Made by a program: the position numbers and the translations under genes. Below are positions 6,434 through 14,357 of a stretch of DNA of 33,266 nucleotides, one piece after another. Position 1 is the first letter of the stretch. Every line of letters starts with the position of its first letter. Source of the stretch: UBA12481 sp012523435 (GTDB taxonomy: Bacteria; Bacteroidota; Bacteroidia; Bacteroidales; UBA12481); the NCBI GenBank assembly GCA_028686135.1, contig JAQUCP010000023.1:1-33266 (forward strand). Direction: 5' to 3'. The notes beneath the pieces are model-generated. The model was given only the letters and a program-made list of their open reading frames with translations. It did not search any database and had not been told where the DNA came from.

Positions 6434-8685
6434 AGAACTTCCTTTTACTAAAATTCAGGTGGCCAATAATCATTCTGACAGTGGCTGTGGCCATAGCGTT
6501 CGGTATAGCCATTCCATCCATCCGTATTGAACCCGATATCGAATCCCTCATCCCCGACCGGATGCCCTCGAAGGTGAATACCGATCGATTGGAAGAGCTC
6601 TTCGGAGGAACCGATATGATCGTGATTCTCCTGGAAGCCGATGATATTCTGGAGAGTGAGGTATTGGAAAGACTCAGCCGGATTGAATCAGAATTCTCCG
6701 CCCTGGAAACCATTGAGCGCTCCATGTCGCTTTTTAGCATGCAGGATATCAAGGGATTAGACGGGATGATGGTGGTTGAACCCGCTGTTCCATTCATCCC
6801 GACGGGAGAGGAGGATAAGGAGGAGCTTCGCGAACGATTGAAAAAAAACGAACTGGTAATGGGGACTGTCCTCTCCGAAGACTTTCGATATGCTGCCATA
6901 ATTGGAACACTAAGCACTCAGGCTGATAACAAGTTGCTGGTACAGGCGATCAACGAGGTCGTCGAAAACTGCCCGGGACCGGGAACAATCCAGATTGGGG
7001 GCTATCCAGTTGTTGCTGAATCCATTACGGATAACATTTTAAAAGACCTGAAATACCTTCTCCCGTTGGCCATCTTACTAATCCTGTTGATTCTATTCCT
7101 CTCTTTTCGGGATTTCAAGGGGGTCTTTCTTCCGCTTTCGGTGGTGTTCATGTCCATCCTGATCACTATGGGTATCATGCCACTCATTGGCTGGAAATTC
7201 ACGTTAGTCACCGTTCTATTACCGATCATGCTGATAGCCATTGGCAATAACTACGGTATCTACCTGGTTAACAAATACATGGAAATCATCCGGCACAAAC
7301 CTAAAATCTCCACTCCTGCCTTACTTTCCACCCTATCCAAATCGCTGGATAAGCCGATATTACTTTGTGCCTTTACCACCATCGCAGGAATCTTGGGGCT
7401 TCTAGCCCATATCATCATTCCGGCCAAGCAGGTTGGTTTGCTGGCTGCCCTCGGAATTGCACTTGCATTGGTCATCAGTCTGACGTTCATTCCGGCAATG
7501 TTATCAGTCATGCCACGGTCGAAACTCAAAGTTAGCCGGGACAAGCCCCACAGCGGACCCTTGGAGCGGCTGCTTCACCGGATTGGCGAATCGATCAGTC
7601 GGAAACCCATTCATTATCTGATCATTATGAGCATAATTACGATCGTGATCGGGACCGGGATGCTGCGGCTGACTGTAGAAGGCAACACGGTGAATTTTTT
7701 TGGTAAAAAAGATCCCGTAAGGATCACATCCAACCTGATTGACAAGCATTTCGGGGGATCACAAAGCATCTCGATCCTATTTAAAGGTGATATCAAAGAT
7801 CCGGAACTCCTGAAACGCATGGACTTATATGAGCAGGAGATTCTGGAGAAACCGGGTGTTGGTCAGGTTATGTCCATTGCATCGGTTATCCGGCTGATGA
7901 GCACCGCTCTAATGCCTGCTGATGACCCTCAATATGACCAGATTCCTGACACCCGTGAAGGGGTAGCACAGTATCTGGAGCTCTATGGAATGTCTGGTGA
8001 TCCAGCTGATTTTGAGCAGCTTGTCGATTTCAATTATGAACACGCACAATTGATGGTCAGGATTGATGAAGCATCCAGCAGTACCGTATTGGATCTGACA
8101 AAAGAGATTAAACATTTGACTCAGGATGACCCTAATGTGGAGATGATTGGAGGCATCGGGCTGATCTCGGCTGAGCTGACGGATAGTCTGGTCAAAGGAC
8201 AATGGCGTTCCGCGATTTTCGCCATTCTGATAGTTTGTCTGTTGGTTGGGTTGATCTTCCGGAACTATTCTGCCGGGCTGATTGTACTGATACCCTTAGG
8301 CATGGCCTGTATCATTCTTTTTGGGCTGATGGGCTGGCTGGGCATTCCGTTCGATCCTGCCACTGTGTTAATCACCTCCGTGATGATTGGATGTGGGGTG
8401 GACTATTCCGTTCAATACCTCTGGCGGCAGCGGGAGGAAGCCCGGTCAGGGCTGAGCACCACCCAGGCCATCGTGGCAACCTTGTCCACCACTGGTAAAG
8501 CGATCTGTTTCAATGCCTTGGCAGTAATGATCGGGTTCTCACCATTAATGCTTAGCACCTTTAGTCCCATCCGGTTCTTCGGTGTGATGATGGTAGTTTC
8601 GATCTTTTGCTGTCTTGTCGGTGCCTTGCTGGTGATACCTGCAATCAATATCCTGATCAAGCCAAAATTTATTGAGAAGAGCTAA
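6430..8685 (+). CDS. RND superfamily (MMPL-type) inner-membrane transporter
   Basis: The 751-residue protein has the duplicated RND layout. TM1 is at residues about 12-30, followed by a periplasmic loop to about 205 and a five-helix bundle about 208-365. The second half has TM7 near 395-415, a periplasmic loop to about 590, and a final bundle about 595-745. Motifs include IEPDIESLIPDRMPSK after TM1 and LLPIMLIAIGNNYGIYLVNKY in the first bundle. The second-half counterpart is LITSVMIGCGVDYSVQYLWR, where the Asp in GVDYS is the likely proton-relay residue. This size and organisation fits MMPL/HpnN-like exporters of lipids or hydrophobic compounds rather than about 1000-residue drug pumps. No membrane-fusion protein is encoded nearby. 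Substrate unknown. Confidence 0.88.
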   Translation: MKNFLLLKFRWPIIILTVAVAIAFGIAIPSIRIEPDIESLIPDRMPSKVNTDRLEELFGGTDMIVILLEADDILESEVLERLSRIESEFSALETIERSMSLFSMQDIKGLDGMMVVEPAVPFIPTGEEDKEELRERLKKNELVMGTVLSEDFRYAAIIGTLSTQADNKLLVQAINEVVENCPGPGTIQIGGYPVVAESITDNILKDLKYLLPLAILLILLILFLSFRDFKGVFLPLSVVFMSILITMGIMPLIGWKFTLVTVLLPIMLIAIGNNYGIYLVNKYMEIIRHKPKISTPALLSTLSKSLDKPILLCAFTTIAGILGLLAHIIIPAKQVGLLAALGIALALVISLTFIPAMLSVMPRSKLKVSRDKPHSGPLERLLHRIGESISRKPIHYLIIMSIITIVIGTGMLRLTVEGNTVNFFGKKDPVRITSNLIDKHFGGSQSISILFKGDIKDPELLKRMDLYEQEILEKPGVGQVMSIASVIRLMSTALMPADDPQYDQIPDTREGVAQYLELYGMSGDPADFEQLVDFNYEHAQLMVRIDEASSSTVLDLTKEIKHLTQDDPNVEMIGGIGLISAELTDSLVKGQWRSAIFAILIVCLLVGLIFRNYSAGLIVLIPLGMACIILFGLMGWLGIPFDPATVLITSVMIGCGVDYSVQYLWRQREEARSGLSTTQAIVATLSTTGKAICFNALAVMIGFSPLMLSTFSPIRFFGVMMVVSIFCCLVGALLVIPAINILIKPKFIEKS

Positions 8686-9518
8686 TGTCAAGAAATAATA
8701 ATTACCACTATTTATTCAATACTATGAAAATCAACTATTTAATGATTGCTACTGGGTTACTGGGATTTGGATTAGGATGTTTTGGTCAGGTTACACCCTC
8801 TGCCCGGGAGGTTATGGAGCGTTCGAGAGATCAGGCTAAGCTTTCGGGGCTGGAATCAAAGACCACATTGGAAATTTTTGATGGGAAAGGGAATAAGCGT
8901 GTCCGGGAAACGACCATGGCATCGCGGCTCTTTTCGGATGGGACGGAGAAGCGTGTCATCGTCTTTCTCGCCCCAGCTGATGTGAAAGGAACCGGGATGC
9001 TGATTTTTGATTATCCTGATAAGCCGGATGATATGTGGATCTATCTGCCCACACTCAGAAAATCACGAAAGATCGTATCAACAGAAAAAGGTAAGAGTTT
9101 CATGGGTTCTGAGTTTTCCAACGCAGATTTGGCGGTTGGCGGAATTGACGACTTCACCTATCAATTCGAGGGTAGTGAGGTGATGGATGGGGTTGACTGT
9201 TGGAAGATCCGGATGACTCCGGCCAATGCCACCATTGCCGCGGAGGAAGGGGGTACCGGGAGGATCACCTGGGTGGCCAAGAAAGACTATATGCCGAGGC
9301 GTACAGAATTTCTTGACAAATCAGGTAAGGTTTATAAAGAGCTCATCTTTGGCGGAATCAAGCTGATGGATCCAAAAGGGGGTAAATATTTCGTGACACA
9401 CATGGTAGCCCGTAATTTGAAGAGCGGACGTTACAGCATCATGAATATGGATCAGGTAGCCTTCAATCCATCGGTTAAAGAGGAGTATCTCACGCTCTCT
9501 TTTCTGGAAAACCAATAA
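8685..9518 (+). CDS. LolA-like outer-membrane lipoprotein-sorting protein
   Basis: This is a periplasmic LolA/LolB-fold protein of the 'outer membrane lipoprotein-sorting' group (COG2834 type), expected to bind a lipid or lipid-modified cargo. Landmarks are SAREVMERSRDQAKLSG, KGTGMLIFDYPDKPDDMWIYLP, FMGSEFSNADLAVGG and the late GGIKLMDPKGGKYF block. It shares these blocks with the protein at 19749-20525 (KGTKMLKLADQLWMYSP, VMGSDLSYEDM), so the two are paralogues. The ATG at 8685 overlaps the RND stop (TAATG), suggesting coupling. A second ATG at 8724 gives a more ordinary signal peptide (MKINYLMIATGLLGFG) and may be the true start. GLGC near its end leaves open lipoprotein status. Confidence 0.85.
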   Translation: MSRNNNYHYLFNTMKINYLMIATGLLGFGLGCFGQVTPSAREVMERSRDQAKLSGLESKTTLEIFDGKGNKRVRETTMASRLFSDGTEKRVIVFLAPADVKGTGMLIFDYPDKPDDMWIYLPTLRKSRKIVSTEKGKSFMGSEFSNADLAVGGIDDFTYQFEGSEVMDGVDCWKIRMTPANATIAAEEGGTGRITWVAKKDYMPRRTEFLDKSGKVYKELIFGGIKLMDPKGGKYFVTHMVARNLKSGRYSIMNMDQVAFNPSVKEEYLTLSFLENQ

Positions 9519-9634
9519 CCGGACAGTGTAAAAAGAAAGGAATAGGACGTTAAACACTTTTTTTACCAAAAAGGTGCCTGATTAAGAATATGTCCGTAAC
9601 TTTATCATGGGTAAACATCAATTAATAGCCCGAT

Positions 9635-10000
9635 ATGAAGAAGATCTTTCGAACCATTTTTGGGCTGTTCAGCCTCACTGGGATCATGTTCACGTTCCAA
9701 GCATGCTACGGCACTCCACAGGATTTTGGCCTGGATGTTGCTATTTCCGGCAAGGTTCAATCAGCGGCTACCAAAACCGGTGTCCCAGATATTCGCGTGG
9801 AAATCACTGGTTTAGGGGGGCAGTACATTACAACGGAGCAGGACGGGAACTTTTTCCTGTACGTAGAGCGAGCTGATCAGTATCAGATTAAAGTCGAGGA
9901 TGTCGATGGAGAACTAAATGGAAGTTTTCAGCCTTTGGATACCCTGATTACCTGCCCGGACGACCAGTCATATCTTGACGTGGTGTTAGAGCTTAAATAA
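9635..10000 (+). CDS. Putative lipoprotein of the rSAM/lipoprotein system
   Basis: This 121-residue protein has a lipoprotein-like signal ending FQAC (Cys24), followed directly by YGTPQD. A cysteine followed by YGTP is what I recall from the TIGR04134-type family 'putative lipoprotein, rSAM/lipoprotein system'. The rest looks like one small beta-sandwich of the carboxypeptidase-regulatory type, with DVAISGKVQSAATKTGVPDI, VEITGLGGQYITTEQDGNFF and a final YLDVVLELK. The partner radical SAM gene begins 7 bp after the stop. The lipoprotein is therefore the likely substrate or partner of that enzyme; the modification, if any, is unknown. It has a second cysteine near the C-terminus (LITCPDD). Confidence 0.8.
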   Translation: MKKIFRTIFGLFSLTGIMFTFQACYGTPQDFGLDVAISGKVQSAATKTGVPDIRVEITGLGGQYITTEQDGNFFLYVERADQYQIKVEDVDGELNGSFQPLDTLITCPDDQSYLDVVLELK

Positions 10001-10007
10001 CAGGGCC

Positions 10008-11132
10008 TTGATCTCCAAGCTATCATTTAAACAACGTTTTCTCCTCGAAGTCTTCCGGCGTTTCCGGCATACGGAATCCCGCGAACACTCGTTGCGTTAC
10101 CTTTTTTGGGAATGCACCCTGCGATGTAACCTCTCCTGTCGTCACTGCGGATCCGACTGTCTGAAAGATAGCTCCATAAAAGATATGCCCGCCGAGGATT
10201 TCCTCCGGGTGACAGCCGACATTGCCCAGGTCAATACACCTGGTGATATCACGGTGGTACTGACCGGCGGAGAGCCGCTCATGCGTAAAGACCTGGAAAT
10301 GATTGGCTTAAAACTTCGCCAACAAGGCTTTCGCTGGGGACTCGTTACCAACGGGTTTAGCTTGACCAAAGAGCGGTTGAACCAACTGTTGAATGCCGGG
10401 CTTGGAGCCATCACCATCAGTCTGGATGGCCTCGAGGCAGAGCACAACTGGTTGCGCGGCCACCCCGACAGTCACCGGAGGGCTCTGGAAGCCATCCGAA
10501 TGGCATCCGCGGAAAAGAGGCTCAATTCTGATGTAGTCACCTGCGTTAACCAACGCAATCTCCACTTGCTTAAAGATATAGAGGATGAACTGGCTGGTGC
10601 CGGATTACAAAACTGGAGGCTCTTTACCATCAGTCCAATTGGCCGGGCAGCCGGGGAACCAGATCTACAAATCAGCCATGACCAGTTCATTCATTTGTTG
10701 GATTTTATTGCGGACAATCGGAAAAGACACGCACTCCCGCGAGCTTCATTTAGTTGTGAGTCATACATCGGATCCTATGAAGGAGTTGCACGGGATGGAT
10801 TCTTCTTTTGCCGCGCTGGCATCCATATCGCCTCGGTCTTCTTCGATGGGGGAATCTCCGCCTGTCCAAACATTGATCGGACTCTGGTTCAGGGAAACAT
10901 TTACCAGGATGATTTCAACACCATTTGGGCTGAGAAGTTTGAACCTTTCCGCAACCGATCGTGGACCCGCACCGGGCCCTGTGAAAGCTGCAAAAGTTAC
11001 CGCTATTGCGAAGGTAGTAGTTTACATGAGTGGGATTTCCAACATCAGCAGTTGAGAAGATGCTTGCTAACGGGATACTATTCAGCCGAGACTAACGGTT
11101 CTTCCATTTCAGAAACGCTCCTTAAAAAGTAA
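10008..11132 (+). CDS. Radical SAM/SPASM enzyme of the rSAM/lipoprotein system
   Basis: The radical SAM cluster motif CNLSCRHC provides Cys40, Cys44 and Cys47 for the SAM-binding 4Fe-4S cluster. VLTGGEPLMRKDL and TISLDG are standard barrel motifs. The C-terminal third is a SPASM-type domain with ISACPNIDRTLVQGNIY and GPCESCKSYRYCEG, which would bind auxiliary clusters. The opening FLLEVFRRFRHTE...LRYLFWECTLRC and these late motifs match my memory of TIGR04133, the maturase paired with a lipoprotein. The start is unusual. There is a stop at 9987-9989 and no ATG or GTG before the cluster motif, so TTG at 10008 is the only start that keeps the conserved N-terminus. It sits 7 bp after the lipoprotein gene. 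Predicted to be cytoplasmic, acting on the lipoprotein precursor. Confidence 0.88.
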   Translation: MISKLSFKQRFLLEVFRRFRHTESREHSLRYLFWECTLRCNLSCRHCGSDCLKDSSIKDMPAEDFLRVTADIAQVNTPGDITVVLTGGEPLMRKDLEMIGLKLRQQGFRWGLVTNGFSLTKERLNQLLNAGLGAITISLDGLEAEHNWLRGHPDSHRRALEAIRMASAEKRLNSDVVTCVNQRNLHLLKDIEDELAGAGLQNWRLFTISPIGRAAGEPDLQISHDQFIHLLDFIADNRKRHALPRASFSCESYIGSYEGVARDGFFFCRAGIHIASVFFDGGISACPNIDRTLVQGNIYQDDFNTIWAEKFEPFRNRSWTRTGPCESCKSYRYCEGSSLHEWDFQHQQLRRCLLTGYYSAETNGSSISETLLKK

Positions 11133-11174
11133 TTACTTATCTAAATTTATGCCCTAAAACAAATAGATCAATTC

Positions 11175-12599
11175 ATGAGAAAACTTGCCCTTATTAAGCT
11201 CCTTTTACCAATCCTGCTGGTCGTCGGACCTTGCCCTAACACGACCAAAGGACAGGAGGTTACCCCAAAAACTGTGTGCGGCCACTGGATGGGTGCTTTG
11301 GAAGTAAATACCATGCGCTTGAGAATGATTTTTAACATATCGTTGAAAGACAATCAGTTATCAGCAACCATGGACAGTCCTGACCAGGGGGCGAAGGGGA
11401 TTCCCATGACCGGGATCACGGTGGAAGGGCGCAAGTTGACTATTGAAGCGCGGAATATGATGGGGAAATACACCGGGGAGGTGATCTCTGACACCCTGAT
11501 TGAAGGCACCTGGTCGCAAGCCGGTCGGGATTTCCCCCTCCAACTCATCAGGCAGGCAGGTGAATTCACCCTATCGAGGCCTCAGGAACCTCGTCCGCCA
11601 TTCCCCTATGATCAGGAAGAAATCATTGCCGAAGATGCTGTTTCGGGCGCAAAATTGGCCGGCACCCTGACCATCCCGGAGGGACCGGGGCCGTTCCCTG
11701 CTGTGGTATTGATTAGTGGATCAGGTCAGCAGAATCGAAACGAGGAGCTACTGGGGCATAAACCTTTCCTGGTGCTGGCCGACTATCTCACTCGTCAAGG
11801 AATTGCGGTGATGCGATACGACGACCGGGGTGTTGGCGGTTCCACAGGCGATCTGACAGTAATGACCACCGAAACTAACGCCGATGACGCACTGGCAGTT
11901 TTACGGAAAATCAGAAGTCATCCAAAGATCGATCCCCTACGCACCGGATTGCTCGGCCACAGCGAGGGAGGTCTGATAGCTCCCAAACTGGCTTCTGAAA
12001 CCGATGAGGTAGCCTTCATCATACTCCTGGGCGGTCCGGGTGTGCCGGGGGCAGAGATCCTGATCGACCAGGCCCGGCTTATCCTAAGCCTTAGCGGTGT
12101 TGAAGAATCTGAGATTGAAAACAGTTTGAGCACCAACCTTAAACTTTACGAGGTACTGGTTGACGAACAGGATAACAACAAAGCCTATGAGAAGATCAGT
12201 GCCGTCATTGACGAATACCTGACTGAACAAAACCTCGAAGGCGAAGAGAAGGAGAAGAAGAAGCAAGAGGCCCTGGCCGGGCTTCCGCTGAGCGCATACG
12301 ACTGGCTTCGGTACTTCATCGTAACCGATCCGGCCAACTTCCTGGTAAAGGTAAAGGTCCCGGTGCTAGCCATTTTTGGCGAAAAAGACCTGCAAGTATC
12401 CCCTGAACTTAACGCTAGCCCAATGGAAGAAGCCTTAAAGAAATCTGGTAATCAACACTTTACGATCAAGGTGATGCCAGGCCTCAACCATTTAATGCAG
12501 CACTGCACCACGGGCCTTCCCAACGAATATGGCGAGATCGAAGAGACCATGTCGCCGGAAGTGCTGACGTTGATTGGGGAGTGGTTGAAAGAATTGTGA
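11175..12599 (+). CDS. Exported alpha/beta hydrolase (S33-like esterase/peptidase)
   Basis: After an N-terminal signal-like segment (residues 1-27) comes a about 100-residue beta-rich domain (GHWMGALEVNTMRLRMIF to DFPLQLIRQ). This is followed by an alpha/beta hydrolase domain from about residue 155. The oxyanion region is VVLISGSGQQNRNE and the nucleophile is Ser263 in GHSEGG. The acid is probably the Asp in IFGEKDLQVS and the histidine the one in MPGLNHLMQH. MRYDDRGVGGSTG is typical of the BAAT/S33 group often annotated as alpha/beta hydrolase or EstD-like. A Lys/Glu-rich helical insertion (residues about 340-375, with NLEGEEKEKKKQE) probably forms the cap. Substrate unknown; an acyl ester of a carbohydrate is plausible given nearby glycosidases. 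Confidence 0.85.
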   Translation: MRKLALIKLLLPILLVVGPCPNTTKGQEVTPKTVCGHWMGALEVNTMRLRMIFNISLKDNQLSATMDSPDQGAKGIPMTGITVEGRKLTIEARNMMGKYTGEVISDTLIEGTWSQAGRDFPLQLIRQAGEFTLSRPQEPRPPFPYDQEEIIAEDAVSGAKLAGTLTIPEGPGPFPAVVLISGSGQQNRNEELLGHKPFLVLADYLTRQGIAVMRYDDRGVGGSTGDLTVMTTETNADDALAVLRKIRSHPKIDPLRTGLLGHSEGGLIAPKLASETDEVAFIILLGGPGVPGAEILIDQARLILSLSGVEESEIENSLSTNLKLYEVLVDEQDNNKAYEKISAVIDEYLTEQNLEGEEKEKKKQEALAGLPLSAYDWLRYFIVTDPANFLVKVKVPVLAIFGEKDLQVSPELNASPMEEALKKSGNQHFTIKVMPGLNHLMQHCTTGLPNEYGEIEETMSPEVLTLIGEWLKEL

Positions 12600-12645
12600 G
12601 GTGTAGTAATCAACCAACGCCACGCCGCGTAGTAGAAACCGATAA

Positions 12646-14196
12646 TTATTTGTTAACGGTAATAGCCACCACCGACCGTGGTGGGAGTGCGACTTGCAGG
12701 GTTGAATTTCCGGTCTTTTTCACGCTTTTGAGTGTGGTGGGCTTTACTGTTTCAGGCTGATTGAACGAGTTATACGAATTGTAAGCTGGAGCAGTGAGGA
12801 CGGTTGCCGAAAGGATCTTATCAAAAGTGGCACCGACCAGTTCCACCGGCAACGTGATCTCCTTATCGGGGTTGAAATTGGAAACGGTCAGGGTGATATT
12901 TCCATCCTTATCTTCCGAGGCGGAGCAGCTCAGGGCTGGGATCTTTCGGCCATCCATCTCATAATCTTCGCAGATCAGGCGGCTTTGGAGCAGGAAAGCA
13001 TCCTGATGCACGCTGTACATTTTGAACACGTGGTAGGTTGGGGTAAGGATCATTTGGTCCCCTTCAGTTAGCACAACAGCTTGTAACACATTGATTGTCT
13101 GAGCTATATTAGCCATCTTGACACGATCGGCATGGTTATTAAAGATATCGAGGGTAAGGGAAGCAATGAGTGCATCGCGGATAGAATTCTGTTGGAAAAG
13201 GAATCCGGGTTCGGTACCAGGCTCCACATCGGTCCAGATGCCCCACTCATCAACCATCAATCCGACCCGTTTATTTTGGTCGTATTTATCCATGATGGCA
13301 CTATGTTTTTCCACCAGCTCATTCATTCTCATGGCTTTTTCGATTCCCGAGAAGTAGTATTTCTTTTCAAAGCCGGTAGCGGGGCTTTTATCGCCCCAAC
13401 TGGGGCCTGCGATGGTATAGTAATGCAATGAAAGGCCACTCATTGATCCCGGACGTTGTTTCATCAGCACATCGGTCCAGTTATAATCGGCTCCGTTAGC
13501 TCCGCATCCGATCTGAAACAATTTCCAGCGGCCGTAAATGCCAGCCATTTCTGAATAGTTGCGTAGCAAGTTGACATAATAATCGGGAGTCATTGCCCCA
13601 CCGCATCCCCAGCTCTCGTTACCGATACCCAGGTATTTCACGTTCCACGGTTTTTCCCGACCATTTTGTTTGCGGAGGTTAGCCATCGGAACATCCTGGT
13701 CCGAATTCATGTATTCAATCCAATCGGTCATCTCTTTGACCGTTCCGCTACCCACGTTAGCTGAGATATACGGCTCACATTCAAGGAGTTCACACAAATC
13801 AAGAAACTCGTGAGTACCAAAGGAGTTATCTTCCACTACTCCACCCCAGTGGTAGTTCATCATTTTGGGCCGTTCTGATTTCGGTCCGATGCCATCCTTC
13901 CAGTGATAGGTATCGGCAAAGCAGCCGCCGGGCCAACGGAGAACCGGGATCTTCATCTCTCGCAGGGCTTCAACGATATCTTTACGGTAACCGTTGATAT
14001 GGGGAATGTTCGAATCCTTTCCCACCCAGATGCCGTCGTAAATGCAGCGTCCGAGGTGTTCGGCGAAGTGGCCGTAGATATTCCGGTTGATAACGACATC
14101 CTTATGGACCGCATCAATAGTCACTTTGTTTAATTCCTGAGCCTGAATACCACCTGTCAGGATCAGGGCAGTAAGCAGAAAAAACATTGGTTTCAT
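12646..14196 (-). CDS. Alpha-L-arabinofuranosidase, GH51 family
   Basis: The protein is predicted to release arabinofuranosyl residues from plant or algal polysaccharides in the periplasm. From the ATG at 14196 it has 516 residues with a signal peptide ending GGIQAQ. The GH51 TIM barrel shows IYGHFAEHLGRCIYDGIWVG, VLRWPGGCFADTYHW, GIGNESWGCGG with acid/base Glu194, and LMVDEWGIW with nucleophile Glu317. The C-terminal beta domain (from about residue 340) contains LTPTYHVFKMYSVHQ. An in-frame ATG at 14232 would place the promoter's -7 element inside the coding region, so 14196 is preferred. A perfect Bacteroidota promoter lies at 14230-14260. Divergent from the GH29 gene, suggesting joint use on one glycan. 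Confidence 0.92.
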   Translation of the reverse strand: MKPMFFLLTALILTGGIQAQELNKVTIDAVHKDVVINRNIYGHFAEHLGRCIYDGIWVGKDSNIPHINGYRKDIVEALREMKIPVLRWPGGCFADTYHWKDGIGPKSERPKMMNYHWGGVVEDNSFGTHEFLDLCELLECEPYISANVGSGTVKEMTDWIEYMNSDQDVPMANLRKQNGREKPWNVKYLGIGNESWGCGGAMTPDYYVNLLRNYSEMAGIYGRWKLFQIGCGANGADYNWTDVLMKQRPGSMSGLSLHYYTIAGPSWGDKSPATGFEKKYYFSGIEKAMRMNELVEKHSAIMDKYDQNKRVGLMVDEWGIWTDVEPGTEPGFLFQQNSIRDALIASLTLDIFNNHADRVKMANIAQTINVLQAVVLTEGDQMILTPTYHVFKMYSVHQDAFLLQSRLICEDYEMDGRKIPALSCSASEDKDGNITLTVSNFNPDKEITLPVELVGATFDKILSATVLTAPAYNSYNSFNQPETVKPTTLKSVKKTGNSTLQVALPPRSVVAITVNK

Positions 14197-14229
14197 TGCA
14201 AGGAGAATTAGTGTATGGTTTACAATTAT

Positions 14230-14260
14230 CAAATGTAGAGATTAACCTGCAATGGACAAA
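14230..14260 (-). promoter_or_regulatory. Bacteroidota-type promoter for the GH51 gene
   Basis: On the minus strand TTTG (14257-14260) is followed by exactly 19 bases and then TACATTTG (14230-14237), a perfect match to the TTTG-N19-TAnnTTTG consensus for the primary sigma factor of this phylum. The start of transcription would fall about 7 bases further on, leaving a leader of roughly 25-30 bases before ATG 14196. Confidence 0.75.
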
Positions 14261-14330
14261 GCTACAGGCTGATTACGGAAGAGTTAAAGTGAAATTTCGC
14301 AGATTACGGAATTCCTTTCCCGGAAAAGCG

Positions 14331-14338
14331 TATTTTTG
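14331..14338 (+). promoter_or_regulatory. Probable -7 element for the GH29 gene
   Basis: TATTTTTG fits TAnnTTTG and lies 19 bases before the ATG at 14358. No clear TTTG is found at the expected -33 distance, so the promoter may need an activator. Weak support on its own. Confidence 0.35.
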
Positions 14339-14357
14339 GTTTCATATACCGATTGTT

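Noticed and set aside
9519..9634. Possible hairpin terminator and promoter before the rSAM lipoprotein gene
   Set aside because: CACTTTTTTT and AAAAAGGTG pair imperfectly and are not followed by a T-run; TAACTTTA at 9597 has no matching -33 element.
14187..14357. 57-codon N-terminal extension of the GH29 gene
   Set aside because: It would overlap the divergent GH51 start and its promoter and bury the lipoprotein signal; ATG 14358 gives a clean LLSGC lipobox.
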